Shown: positions 1-7,985 of the stretch, piece by piece | Layout: each line of letters starts with the position of its first letter | Position numbering within the stretch: the stretch's first letter is position 1 | NCBI GenBank assembly: GCA_024280615.1 | Contig: JAJRPU010000054.1 | Coordinates: forward strand, 1 to 15,661 | Direction of reading: 5' to 3' | Origin: Bacteroidota bacterium | Lineage (GTDB): Bacteria > Bacteroidota > Bacteroidia > JAADEI01 | Length of the DNA: 15,661 nucleotides | The notes under the pieces: generated by a model | Seen by the model: the letters and a program-made list of their open reading frames with translations, nothing else | The model's database searches: none | What the model was told of the DNA's origin: nothing | Translations under genes and position numbers: made by a program

Positions 1-958
1 AATTCCATTTAGAAACACTTCTTACATAAGTAGGCAATTCAGAACCAGTAAAGTAATAATAAGCCTCTTCGGTAAATGTCCCCATAGGAAGAACCACATT
101 TATTACCTCTTTTTCAAGACGCTCTGTATTTGAGCTTCTAATAACTTCCAAGTTATAAGACAGATCGTAGAAAGCACTTCCCAACTTGATATTCCCCGAA
201 AAAGATTTTACGTTCCCAGTTATCATATAGCTAGTTACCATATCAAAAGGGTCTACGTAGCACTGTAGCTGAAGGGCAGTAAGTACATTGTTTGAGAATA
301 CATCATAAGAAGGGTCATATTGTGTAGCCTTGAAGTAAGAACCGTTGTTAAATTTAATGGAATCGAACCAGCCGTTTGAATTGAAATAATAATAAGCGGT
401 GTCTTTGCAAGACGTATCAATCATATTATTGCAAGTTACGGACATACTTAACTTACCGCTTGAATTATAAAACAATAATTTTCTTGAGGTGTCAACAGTA
501 CTATTGGGATTGTATGATAATGTACGTGTTTCTTGTAGTTTAGAGTTTGAGTAAAAATATTGTTTAACTTGCCATTTATTACCATTAACATCGTATCTAA
601 CAATTGAATCAATTCCGTCCAGACCAAAAAAGATGGTGTCCTTACCAATAAAATTTCCCGAGGCGTCATATTCTTCTACTTTTGAACATCTCACTTGTGC
701 ATCGTAAAAAAAACTGCTTGTTCTATTCAAGATAAAAGAGTTAGACGACGTATCAAATGAGAAAAACTTTGTGCTATCGGATTCGGTAATTGAGCCATTC
801 ATATAATATACGTGAGTGGAATCGGACTTTTCTAATTGGGTCTGCGAAGGTGGATTATTGTTTAAAACAAGTTTATATTGGAGCTGCTGGGCATTGGTTA
901 ATCCAATGGTAACTAAACCAGTTAACCCTATTGCCAAGACATTTGCTCTGAGTATCAT
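1..958 (-). CDS. secreted protein of unknown function, N-terminal part (cut by window edge)
   Basis: The frame is open from an ATG at 958 to the first base of the window, giving 319 codons with no stop; the C-terminus lies outside. Residues 1-23 form a signal peptide: an Arg at position 4, a hydrophobic core (VLAIGLTGLVTIGL) and a likely cleavage TNA|QQ. The mature part is rich in Ser, Asn, Asp and Tyr, with short recurring units of the kind (Y/F)(D/N)xxG: YDASGNF at 97-103, YDVNGNK at 122-128, FYNSSGK at 163-169 and FNSNGWF at 192-198. This is typical of extracellular beta-rich proteins and loosely recalls YD repeats. I do not recognise a named family. In Bacteroidota such proteins often end in a type IX secretion sorting domain, but that end is not visible. 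A near-consensus promoter lies just upstream, and the gene is divergent from the yceI-like gene. Confidence 0.8.
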   Translation of the reverse strand, partial: MILRANVLAIGLTGLVTIGLTNAQQLQYKLVLNNNPPSQTQLEKSDSTHVYYMNGSITESDSTKFFSFDTSSNSFILNRTSSFFYDAQVRCSKVEEYDASGNFIGKDTIFFGLDGIDSIVRYDVNGNKWQVKQYFYSNSKLQETRTLSYNPNSTVDTSRKLLFYNSSGKLSMSVTCNNMIDTSCKDTAYYYFNSNGWFDSIKFNNGSYFKATQYDPSYDVFSNNVLTALQLQCYVDPFDMVTSYMITGNVKSFSGNIKLGSAFYDLSYNLEVIRSSNTERLEKEVINVVLPMGTFTEEAYYYFTGSELPTYVRSVSKWN

Positions 959-973
959 GGTGTATATTTTTTT

Positions 974-1005
974 CAAAGGTAAGGAAAATTTTTCCTATTG
1001 TCAAA
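974..1005 (-). promoter_or_regulatory. Bacteroidota-type promoter of the secreted-protein gene
   Basis: On the - strand, TTTG (1005-1002) is followed after exactly 20 bp by TACCTTTG (981-974), which fits the Bacteroidota -33/-7 pattern TTTG-N(about 20)-TAnnTTTG. The ATG is 15 bp beyond the -7 box, implying a very short leader. The spacer holds an inverted repeat, AGGAAAA (982-988) and TTTTCCT (990-996), around one central base, which could be an operator; that role is inference. Confidence 0.7.
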
Positions 1006-1073
1006 TTGAAGAGTTGTTTCTTGTATCAGTGCAGGAATATCAATAGCCTCTTTTTCATTATTTTTAAATTGTC

Positions 1074-1081
1074 TAAATTTG
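1074..1081 (+). promoter_or_regulatory. -7 box upstream of the yceI-like gene
   Basis: TAAATTTG matches TAnnTTTG and lies 36 bp before the ATG at 1118. No TTTG or TTG stands at the expected -33 distance, so the call rests on the -7 box and its position in a 159-bp divergent intergenic region. The leader is A-rich and has no clear Shine-Dalgarno site. Confidence 0.45.
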
Positions 1082-1117
1082 TAAAACAACAACACTAAAA
1101 CTAAAAATCAAGAAGCA

Positions 1118-1708
1118 ATGAAGCAAGGAATGTTTGTCATAGGATTAGGGGTTGCTTTGGTGGCACTGGCACAACAGGTCCAATGGGTCGCTGACAAAAG
1201 CCACTCTAGAATCGGATTTAAGATTGCGCACATGGGCATTTCCCAGGTCTCCGGTGAATTCACTGAATGGACACTTACTGTAACTACTGAAGGTGAGGAT
1301 TTTCAAACAGCTAAAGTTCGCTTAGAAATAGATGCTGCAAGCATTAATACCAATAATGAAAAGCGAGATGCCCACTTGAGGCAATGTGATTTCCTGTGTG
1401 TAGAGAAATATCCCAAGATAATTTTTGAAAGCACAAAGATAATACCCGTTGAAGGAAAAGAAAATGAGTATGTTTTAGAAGGCAATTTGACTATGCGAGG
1501 AAAAACTCATCCAGTTAAGTTGACCTTGATTCATCATGGAACAGTTAAGGACCCGTGGGGCAACACACGAGCAGGCTTCACAATAAAAGGCACTTTAGAC
1601 AGATTTAAGTGGGACGTTGCATATAATAAGACACTGGAAACAGGTGTGCCGCTAGTAGGCAGAGAAGTAGAATTAGATATCCACATTGAGCTAATTAAAA
1701 AATCATAA
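1118..1708 (+). CDS. YceI-family periplasmic lipid-binding protein
   Basis: This 196-residue protein has a signal peptide (hydrophobic core FVIGLGVALVALA, likely cut at ALA|QQ near residue 18) followed by a full YceI-like lipocalin barrel. Family marks include WVADKSHSRIGFKIAHMG at the start of the domain, a VSGEF stretch, the KRDAHLRQCDFLCVEKYP block (residues 82-99) where small domains bend into 'FFDVEKYP' in relatives, 'EGNLTMRG' and a C-terminal 'REVELDIHIEL'. YceI proteins bind long isoprenoid or amphiphilic lipids in the periplasm; the cellular role is often unclear. The gene stands alone, transcribed away from the secreted-protein gene and toward the rhomboid gene, with 38 bp between their stop codons. 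A second in-frame ATG at codon 5 would shorten the signal peptide by four residues. Confidence 0.9.
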   Translation: MKQGMFVIGLGVALVALAQQVQWVADKSHSRIGFKIAHMGISQVSGEFTEWTLTVTTEGEDFQTAKVRLEIDAASINTNNEKRDAHLRQCDFLCVEKYPKIIFESTKIIPVEGKENEYVLEGNLTMRGKTHPVKLTLIHHGTVKDPWGNTRAGFTIKGTLDRFKWDVAYNKTLETGVPLVGREVELDIHIELIKKS

Positions 1709-1746
1709 GGATTATAAACCGCTTACTTCTTAAGGTAGTAATGAAG

Positions 1747-2382
1747 TTAGAAGGGTGGATTTGAAAGCATGCGTATAAAGTGTTTAACAAGCAAAGGATA
1801 AGTTAGGGCAGTATAGACCAATCCGAAGACTGCCCCCCAAAGGTGAGCCTCGTGGTTTATGTTATCTGCTGCACGACGGGACATCCAGATACTGTATGCT
1901 AAATAAAGGACGCCCATTATTATTGCAGGCATCGGGATAAAAAAGACAAGTACCATATTCCAAGGATTAATTAAAATGGCGGAAAAGACAACAGCCGAGA
2001 CAGCCCCTGATGCCCCCACGCTGACGTAAGCAGGGTCGTGCCTATGTTTATAGTAGGACGATAAAGATGCCATTATTCCAGAAAGAATGAAAAGCACAAG
2101 ATAATTAAGACGACCAAGCCAGTAGTCCTGAGCAATAAATACAAATGTTCGTTCTACATAAGAACCAAATGAATAGAGGACAAATACATTTATAATCAAG
2201 TGTAAAAGCCCTGCGTGAACAAACATATGAGTAACAAAGCGATAATACTCCCTCTGCGTATAAATACGGTAAGGAATTAGAGCCAATTTATAAATCAAAT
2301 AGTGTTTTTGAAGGGCAAGAAGAGACACGATTATTATCGTAATTATAAGGAGTCCTGTAATAATGCCTGTGTCTATACCCAT
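1747..2382 (-). CDS. rhomboid-family intramembrane serine protease
   Basis: The 211-residue protein is almost entirely hydrophobic helices, as expected for a six-helix rhomboid in the inner membrane. The catalytic Ser is Ser125 in GASGA (123-127), and the partner His is His180 in AHLWGAVFG (179-187), with the helix-packing Gly183 and Gly187. The HxxxN motif of helix 2 is present as His61 and Asn65 (HLIINVF), which stabilises the oxyanion in GlpG. Rhomboids cleave transmembrane substrates within the bilayer; the substrate here is unknown. The ATG at 2382 is the natural start, right before helix 1. A TAGTTTAG sequence (2399-2392), one mismatch from TAnnTTTG, lies 9 bp upstream and would imply an almost leaderless mRNA. 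The gene is divergent from anmK (90-bp gap). Confidence 0.92.
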   Translation of the reverse strand: MGIDTGIITGLLIITIIIVSLLALQKHYLIYKLALIPYRIYTQREYYRFVTHMFVHAGLLHLIINVFVLYSFGSYVERTFVFIAQDYWLGRLNYLVLFILSGIMASLSSYYKHRHDPAYVSVGASGAVSAVVFSAILINPWNMVLVFFIPMPAIIMGVLYLAYSIWMSRRAADNINHEAHLWGAVFGLVYTALTYPLLVKHFIRMLSNPPF

Positions 2383-2442
2383 TTTTTGAGGCTAAACTAC
2401 AACACATTATGTTTATCTGAATTCAGTCAAAATTTTGTTGTA

Positions 2443-2450
2443 TAACTTTG
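2443..2450 (+). promoter_or_regulatory. -7 box of the anmK promoter
   Basis: TAACTTTG is an exact TAnnTTTG match, 22 bp before the anmK ATG. The 10-mer TATAACTTTG around it (2441-2450) recurs at the accA promoter on the other strand, at a similar distance from its ATG. No clear -33 TTTG is seen. Confidence 0.6.
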
Positions 2451-2472
2451 TAGTATCAAAAAACCCCGCACT

Positions 2473-3591
2473 ATGAGTAAGGAATACAAGGTTATCGGTA
2501 TCATGTCGGGCAGTTCATTAGACGGTCTAGACATATCTTATGCTCGCTACTGGCAAGAGGAAGGTAGCGAAAAATGGAACTTTGAGTTCATCAAGACTGA
2601 ACTAATGCCTTATCCACGAAAATGGCAGTTAAGACTCGGCAATTTGGCTTATCAGGACGCCATCACATACCTAAAAACAAGTGCTTACTACGGCTTGTTC
2701 ATAGGAGAGCAAGTCCGCGAATTCCTTCTCAAACACGACATAGACAAAAAGGATGTTGACTTCATCGCTTCTCACGGACACACTGTGTTCCATCAACCAG
2801 AGAACCATGTGTCCAGCCAAGTGGGAGACGGCGCTAAGATAGCAGCAATCAGTGGCATTCCAACCATTTCAAATTTCAGAGACACTGACGTTGCCCTTGG
2901 CGGACAGGGAGCCCCTATATCGCCAGTGGGCGATAAACTATTGTTCCCTGAGTTTCCACTTGCTTTGAATCTGGGAGGGTTCGCAAACATTTCCGCCCAG
3001 TTGGCAGATGGCAGGCTCATAGGTTTTGACATTGTTCCGGTCAATGTCATTATCAATCAAATCGCAAAGGACTTAGGCTATGACATGGACAAGGACGGTT
3101 CCCTTGCCCGAGAAGGTAACGTTGACGAAGACCTTCTCAAAACCCTAAATGAAATTTGGTACTACGACAAACCATTCCCCAAATGCCTAAGTCTCGGTTG
3201 GGTCAATAGGGTTTTGAAGCCAATCTTCAAGAGGTCTAAAATCAATAAGATTGACCTCTTAAGAACATACTATGAACATGTGGCTACTCAGATAGGTAAT
3301 GCCCTAAAGAAAATAAATGAGATTGGGCTTGCCGAGGGCAAGGAGCAAAGAATGCTTGTTACTGGAGGAGGAGCCTTCAATGAGTTCCTGCTTGAGAGAA
3401 TAAGGGATTATGTTGACGTTGAGATGGTAATCCCTGATGATGAACTGGTCAAATTCAAGGAGGCTCTCATCATTGGATTGCTGGGCATTTTGAGGATGGA
3501 AGGCAAGCCCAATGTGTATGCTACAGTAACAGGAGCAGACAAAGACACTATTAACGGAGCACTTTATCTACCAGCACCTGAATCAAAGTAA
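2473..3591 (+). CDS. anmK: anhydro-N-acetylmuramic acid kinase
   Basis: The enzyme opens 1,6-anhydro-N-acetylmuramic acid and phosphorylates it with ATP to MurNAc-6-phosphate, a step of murein recycling in the cytoplasm. At 372 residues it has the usual length. Visible family motifs are the phosphate-binding GIMSGSSLDGLD (9-20), SHGHTVFHQP (100-109), RDTDVALGGQGAP (136-148), NLGGFANIS (166-174) and TGGGAFN near residue 297. The putative catalytic base is Asp186 in FDIVPVN; E. coli has FDTGPGN, and the glycines are replaced here, a variation I also associate with Bacteroidota homologues (FDICPAN-like). The neighbours do not encode other recycling enzymes. The gene has its own promoter and ends at a strong terminator, so it is probably monocistronic. 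Confidence 0.95.
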   Translation: MSKEYKVIGIMSGSSLDGLDISYARYWQEEGSEKWNFEFIKTELMPYPRKWQLRLGNLAYQDAITYLKTSAYYGLFIGEQVREFLLKHDIDKKDVDFIASHGHTVFHQPENHVSSQVGDGAKIAAISGIPTISNFRDTDVALGGQGAPISPVGDKLLFPEFPLALNLGGFANISAQLADGRLIGFDIVPVNVIINQIAKDLGYDMDKDGSLAREGNVDEDLLKTLNEIWYYDKPFPKCLSLGWVNRVLKPIFKRSKINKIDLLRTYYEHVATQIGNALKKINEIGLAEGKEQRMLVTGGGAFNEFLLERIRDYVDVEMVIPDDELVKFKEALIIGLLGILRMEGKPNVYATVTGADKDTINGALYLPAPESK

Positions 3592-3635
3592 CACTACGTA
3601 ATTAACGTTTTTGTAACTTAACATTAAACTCGTTG

Positions 3636-3671
3636 GCGGGTTCCGCTTATGGAGCCCGCTTTTTCTTTTTT
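3636..3671 (+). terminator. intrinsic terminator after anmK
   Basis: GCGGGTTCC (3636-3644) pairs with GGAGCCCGC (3651-3659) to give a 9-bp stem with one G-U pair and a 6-base loop, followed by a T-rich tract (3660-3671) broken by a single C. It lies 44 bp after the anmK stop. The thioesterase gene begins 70 bp downstream, so the next group probably has its own promoter, although I see no TAnnTTTG match there. Confidence 0.88.
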
Positions 3672-3741
3672 ACAACTATATTAACATATCAAACCAAAGA
3701 CACCGTTATTGCCTAATTTCACTATCAAATCTGACATTGTT

Positions 3742-4284
3742 ATGACACTAAGACCCAAAAAGCCATCAGAGAGCAAAGTTGTAACAACTCACTTTGTAAT
3801 GCCTGATGACACCAACCATCTTGGCTATTTGCTTGGAGGACGCCTGCTTCACTGGATGGACCTAGTAGCCGCAATTGTTTCTCAGAAACATTCAGAACGA
3901 GTTACTGTGACAGTAGCTGTGGATAATGTAGAATTTAACAGACCGATTGGTCTGGGAGACATAGTAACAATTGAAGGTTTTGTAACAAGGGCATTCAATA
4001 CGTCTATGGAAGTTTTTATTGACGTGTGGGCGGAGAACGTGCCTAAGGGAAACAGATATCATGCCACAAGTGCTTTTTATACATTTGTTGCAATTGATTC
4101 GGCTGGGAAACCAATCCCCGTGTGTCCAGTGGAACCGGAAACAGACAGGGAAAAATATCTCTTTGAGACAGCGGTTCTTAGAAGAGAATTTAGGCTATTT
4201 ATGGCAGGTAGGATAAACATTGAGTCGCTTGACAAACTGGTTGAACGGCTTCGGGAAGTCAGAAACACGCTAAGCAATTTTTGA
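3742..4284 (+). CDS. acyl-CoA thioesterase, hotdog fold (YciA/ACOT-like)
   Basis: Hotdog-fold thioesterases of this group hydrolyse acyl-CoA to free acid and CoA in the cytoplasm. The 180-residue protein has the diagnostic N25-H-L-G...GG...MD40 block (NHLGYLLGGRLLHWMD), where the Asn and the Asp are the likely catalytic pair, and the second strand block with DNVEFNRPIGLGD (61-73). About 45 residues follow the hotdog core as a charged, probably helical tail. The frame could begin at a TTG (3709) 11 codons upstream; I chose the ATG at 3742 because family members usually start a few residues before this point. The gene is followed after 11 bp by the helicase gene, so the two are probably co-transcribed. 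Acyl specificity cannot be read from the sequence. Confidence 0.86.
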   Translation: MTLRPKKPSESKVVTTHFVMPDDTNHLGYLLGGRLLHWMDLVAAIVSQKHSERVTVTVAVDNVEFNRPIGLGDIVTIEGFVTRAFNTSMEVFIDVWAENVPKGNRYHATSAFYTFVAIDSAGKPIPVCPVEPETDREKYLFETAVLRREFRLFMAGRINIESLDKLVERLREVRNTLSNF

Positions 4285-4295
4285 ATCAGGCAATC

Positions 4296-6563
4296 ATGTC
4301 TGCAATAAAACTTTTGGAGGGTTTGAACGACAAGCAACAGGAGGCAGTCCTTGCCATTGATGGACCAGTAATGGTCATCGCAGGTCCAGGTTCAGGAAAA
4401 ACAAGAGTTTTAACACACAGATTAGCATATATGATAGCAAATGGCATAAAGCCTCACAACATAGTTGCTTTGACCTTTACCAATAAGGCTGCCCGAGAAA
4501 TGAAAGAGCGAGTTGAAAAACTCATTGGACGCCACATAAAAGACTTATGGATCGGAACTTTCCATAGCATATTTGCTAAAATCCTGAGGCGAGAAGGCGG
4601 AAGATTGGGCTATGAACCAGACTACTCTATATACGACACAGATGACGTTAAACAACTACTCAAAGAACTGATTAAAACAATGGATTTGCCAGATGAACTA
4701 TACAAACTCAATACTGTTGCAAGACGCATATCAGAACTCAAAAACTCTATGGTTACACCAGAAGACTATTTCAGAAGGGCAGATTTGATGGCAGAGGACG
4801 AGGCAGCAGGCAGAGAACACTTCGGCAAACTATATCTCACCTATCAAAAGCGATTGAGGGCTGCTAACGCCATGGACTTTGACGACTTGCTTCTAAATAT
4901 GTATTTAGTCCTGCAACATTTCCCCGATGCACTATACAAATACCAAAACTTGTTTGAATACATTATGATTGACGAATTTCAGGACACAAATAAGGTCCAA
5001 TACGAAATTGCTAAGAAACTGGCTGGAATCCATGAAAATCTGTTTGTAGTGGGAGACGATGCCCAGAGCATCTATGCATTTAGGGGCGCAAACCTTGAAA
5101 ACATTTTTGCATTCCAAAGAGACTTCCCAGACCATAAACTAATCAGATTAGAACAAAACTATAGGTCAACACAAACCGTTGTTGAAGCAGCAAATAACTT
5201 AATAAAACACAATACAAGACAGATTCACAAGCGTCTGTGGACAACCAATCCAAAAGGCGAAAAAATAAGAATTCTAAGGGGAGAAGATGAATCTCATGAA
5301 GGCAGGAAAATAGCTAGCGACATATTTGAACGAGTGATGCGTAAACATCTCAGATATTCTCAATTTGCTATCTTATACAGAACAAATGCACAATCAAGAC
5401 CCATTGAGGAAGCCTTACGCAAACAGGGAATCCCTTATCGCATCGTCGGAAGCCTTGAATTCTACAAGCGAAAGGAAATTAAGGATGCCCTTGCCTACTT
5501 GAAAGTTGTCATCAATCCTCATGACGACGTCTCTCTGCTCAGAATAATAAATCTACCGCCAAGAGGTATAGGAAAAACAACTATTGAGAAACTTCAGATA
5601 TATGCTCAAGAAAAGGGCATATCTTTGTGGCAAGCGATGAAAAGGGCAATTAAAGAAAAATTATTTCATGAACGAACATTAAACGCAATTGATTCATTTA
5701 TCACCATGATTGAAGCCCTAAGGTTAAAACTCAATAACACAGATGCTTACGACCTCGCAAAGACAATCCTTGAAAGGTCCGGACTACTGGAACACTATAA
5801 AAAAATAAGCCAAAAAGACATTGACCAGAAGGAACGCATTGAAAACATAGAATCTTTGCTTGCTGGAATTAAGGAATTCACAGAGAACGAAGACCTTGAC
5901 GAACTGACCGAAGAGGAAAAGGAACTTCCACCACTGGTTAGATACCTGCAAAGCATTAGCCTTATGACCGACCAAGATATGGCACCTGAGAGCGTTGATG
6001 CAGTAACGCTTATGACACTTCACGCTGCCAAGGGTCTGGAGTTTGACCATGTTTATATTGCAGGCGTTGAGGAGGACCTGTTACCTTCATACCTGTCTGC
6101 CAATGACCCAGAGGCTATTGAGGAGGAGCGACGCCTCTTCTACGTGGGCATTACAAGAGCAAGACATTCTGTAACCCTGTCATACGCCAGAAAACGCTAT
6201 AAATACGGGAAAGAGTTTTCACCAGAAATAAGCAGATTTGTTGATGAATTGGGCGATGAAGTGATTGATTTGCCCAAGAGCGACCCTGCCGTGACAGTCA
6301 AACACTTGGCTTCTGAACAACGGGCAGTCCATAGGGCACGAGAGAAAAAACCACAACCAACAACTGCCATACCGCTTAAAAACTTTGTTCCAGACAACCC
6401 GTTTTCCGTCAAAGAAGGAAATGTTATTGTGCATAATAAATTTGGCATTGGGAAAGTTATTCAAATAGAGGGCGAAGGAACACAACGAATCGCCCTGATT
6501 AGGTTCCAAGACAAAACAAGAAGGATAATGCTGAAATATGCTAAACTTAAAATCTTGAAATGA
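4296..6563 (+). CDS. pcrA: UvrD/PcrA-type ATP-dependent DNA helicase
   Basis: This superfamily 1A 3'-5' helicase (755 residues) has all the motifs in order: Q motif LNDKQQEAV (11-19), Walker A GPGSGKT (30-36), Ia ALTFTNKAAREM, II DEFQD (226-230), III VGDDAQSIYAFRGA, IV QNYRSTQ, V TLMTLHAAKGLEF, and VI ERRLFYVGITRAR (about 608-622). A C-terminal segment (about 702-752, VIVHNKFGIGKVI and following) matches the Tudor-like domain by which PcrA and UvrD contact RNA polymerase, which separates it from Rep. The role is unwinding in nucleotide-excision and mismatch repair and clearing of replication conflicts. The frame can be extended to a TTG (4281) that would overlap the thioesterase stop; the ATG at 4296 gives a family-like N-terminus. 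Its stop overlaps the start of the coiled-coil gene. Confidence 0.94.
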   Translation: MSAIKLLEGLNDKQQEAVLAIDGPVMVIAGPGSGKTRVLTHRLAYMIANGIKPHNIVALTFTNKAAREMKERVEKLIGRHIKDLWIGTFHSIFAKILRREGGRLGYEPDYSIYDTDDVKQLLKELIKTMDLPDELYKLNTVARRISELKNSMVTPEDYFRRADLMAEDEAAGREHFGKLYLTYQKRLRAANAMDFDDLLLNMYLVLQHFPDALYKYQNLFEYIMIDEFQDTNKVQYEIAKKLAGIHENLFVVGDDAQSIYAFRGANLENIFAFQRDFPDHKLIRLEQNYRSTQTVVEAANNLIKHNTRQIHKRLWTTNPKGEKIRILRGEDESHEGRKIASDIFERVMRKHLRYSQFAILYRTNAQSRPIEEALRKQGIPYRIVGSLEFYKRKEIKDALAYLKVVINPHDDVSLLRIINLPPRGIGKTTIEKLQIYAQEKGISLWQAMKRAIKEKLFHERTLNAIDSFITMIEALRLKLNNTDAYDLAKTILERSGLLEHYKKISQKDIDQKERIENIESLLAGIKEFTENEDLDELTEEEKELPPLVRYLQSISLMTDQDMAPESVDAVTLMTLHAAKGLEFDHVYIAGVEEDLLPSYLSANDPEAIEEERRLFYVGITRARHSVTLSYARKRYKYGKEFSPEISRFVDELGDEVIDLPKSDPAVTVKHLASEQRAVHRAREKKPQPTTAIPLKNFVPDNPFSVKEGNVIVHNKFGIGKVIQIEGEGTQRIALIRFQDKTRRIMLKYAKLKILK

Positions 6564-7249
6564 TGAGTAGTTCCTTTGAAGAATTTGTAAAAACACTATC
6601 TGAAGGTCAAAAATTAGAACTTTTAGCCATACTTCTCAGAAGCCTGATAAATAAAGACTCTCAGGAGAATTATCAACTTATAAAACGTATTGAAACCCTT
6701 GAAAAACAATTAGCAAGCCTTGAGGAGAAATATGAAGCCCTGATTAAGTTGCTGGCAGAAATATCTATCTTGAAAGAACAAGTAAGGGCATTGGAAACAG
6801 CTGTTGCTAATCTAATTACTGAACAGCAAACCAAAGCCACCAACACTATAATGAATCAGGAAGCATCCTCACAACCACAATTGGAAACAACAAGCACTAA
6901 GGCTGATAAAATAGAACCAAAGAAAACTATGGAATCAAAGGAACCAGAACCTTCTCAGGCAACCGCCACTACACAACAAGCCAAAGAAGTTAGTAATATT
7001 CTTGCCCACGACCTGTGGAAATCCATTGGGTTTAACGAACGATTCGCCTTCATAAGAGAACTGTTTCAGGGAAATGCCGAGGAATTTACTAAATTAATCA
7101 ATACTCTGAACGCTACCACCGAGATGAAGGAAGCTCGTAAACTGCTTAAATCAACACATTCCCAATACAATTGGGACCAGGCAGATGAGGACGTCGTAGA
7201 AATGTTTTATGAGATAGTGGAAACTAAGTTTGGTTCTTCGTTAAGATAG
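6560..7249 (+). CDS. coiled-coil protein of unknown function, coupled to the helicase gene
   Basis: The 229-residue product has no signal peptide or membrane segment. It reads as three parts: an N-terminal helical segment with a heptad-like coiled coil (about 36-90, rich in Leu, Glu, Lys); a low-complexity Thr/Gln/Glu/Pro/Lys linker (about 91-145); and a compact C-terminal domain (about 150-225) with SIGFNERFAFIRELFQGN, Asn/Leu-rich helices, YNWD and a closing ETKF. I recall this C-terminal pattern (an ID/FNxRFxFIRELF motif followed by a W-containing helix) from uncharacterised Bacteroidota proteins but know no assigned function. The ATG overlaps the helicase stop (ATGA), indicating translational coupling; a second ATG (codon 2) follows directly. 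The 3' end overlaps rsmA on the other strand by 26 bp. A helicase-associated role is inference from position only. Confidence 0.75.
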   Translation: MMSSSFEEFVKTLSEGQKLELLAILLRSLINKDSQENYQLIKRIETLEKQLASLEEKYEALIKLLAEISILKEQVRALETAVANLITEQQTKATNTIMNQEASSQPQLETTSTKADKIEPKKTMESKEPEPSQATATTQQAKEVSNILAHDLWKSIGFNERFAFIRELFQGNAEEFTKLINTLNATTEMKEARKLLKSTHSQYNWDQADEDVVEMFYEIVETKFGSSLR

Positions 7250-7985
7250 ACTGCAAAACACTTATCCATTCTTCAATGGAAAGTTGTTCTGGTCTTTTTT
7301 GTAAGACTTCTGGAGGCAACTGGTTTGCATAAGGTTTTAATGTGTTCTTGAGTTGTTTTCTTCTCTGAGCAAATGCCTGCGTAAGGATTTTGCGAGCATA
7401 GTAAATATCAATGTTAAGCATAGGTTGAGGTAGTCGTTCCATTTTAAGTACAGTGCCCCACACCTCAGGAGGAGGCTTAAATGCTCTTGGAGACACGTCC
7501 ATAACCCGTGAAACTTTGTAGAAAAGATGGAGGATAACGGATAGCCAGTTGGTTGTGCGTTGCCCAACATAAAGCAATCTAACTGCTACTTCCCGTTGCA
7601 TCATCAAAACCGCTTCTGGAACACAGTCTTTGGTCTCAAGCGTTTTCCAAACGACGCCATTGGCTATGTCATAAGCCAGATTGCCTGCTATTCCAAACTG
7701 TTTCCCTTCTGGAACAAGCATTTTCCAATCTATCTTCAAGGCATCCCCATTGACAATCTTTGCTTTGGGATACTTGGATTTCAATAATTCATAGAGTTTC
7801 AGGTCAATCTCAATAACTATTAGTTTTTCAGGATTGATGCGATATAAGTGCTCCGTGAGAGCCCCTTCGCCACCACCAATTTCTAAAAGATACTCATATT
7901 CTTTGCCCCACAACTTAATAGCAGAAGCAATGGTTTGCAACGCTTTTTTATCCACTAAAAAATGTTGTCCCCATTTACGACCCAT
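7224..7985 (-). CDS. rsmA: 16S rRNA (adenine1518/1519-N6)-dimethyltransferase
   Basis: RsmA (KsgA) dimethylates two adjacent adenines in helix 45 of 16S rRNA late in 30S assembly, using S-adenosylmethionine. The 253-residue protein has the N-terminal GQHFL signature (6-10), motif I LEIGGGEGALTEHL (34-47), NGDAL (79-83) with the adenine-contacting Asp, and the C-terminal SPRAFKPPPEVWGTV and AQRRKQLKNTL blocks. The target-base motif IV is NLAY (102-105) where the family almost always has NLPY; the codon reads GCT, so this is a Pro-to-Ala change. The ATG overlaps the end of nth by 11 bp and follows an AGGAAAGG-like stretch inside nth, so the gene is the last of the accA-nth-rsmA operon. Confidence 0.93.
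   Translation of the reverse strand: MGRKWGQHFLVDKKALQTIASAIKLWGKEYEYLLEIGGGEGALTEHLYRINPEKLIVIEIDLKLYELLKSKYPKAKIVNGDALKIDWKMLVPEGKQFGIAGNLAYDIANGVVWKTLETKDCVPEAVLMMQREVAVRLLYVGQRTTNWLSVILHLFYKVSRVMDVSPRAFKPPPEVWGTVLKMERLPQPMLNIDIYYARKILTQAFAQRRKQLKNTLKPYANQLPPEVLQKRPEQLSIEEWISVLQSILTKNQT

Noticed and set aside
448..669. 73-codon - strand frame inside the secreted-protein gene
   Set aside because: It is a different frame of the same strand as the longer open frame, which has a signal peptide and a promoter.
816..1046. 76-codon + strand frame over the start of the secreted-protein gene
   Set aside because: It lies antisense to the signal-peptide region and the promoter, and has no family features.
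1722..1750. Hairpin CTTACTTC/GAAGTTAG between the yceI-like and rhomboid stops, as a bidirectional terminator
   Set aside because: It pairs only 7 of 8 positions, has a 13-base loop, is weak in G+C and has no T tract on either side.
6219..6596. 125-codon - strand frame across the end of the helicase gene
   Set aside because: It is antisense to the conserved PcrA C-terminus and to the start of the coiled-coil gene, with no independent support.
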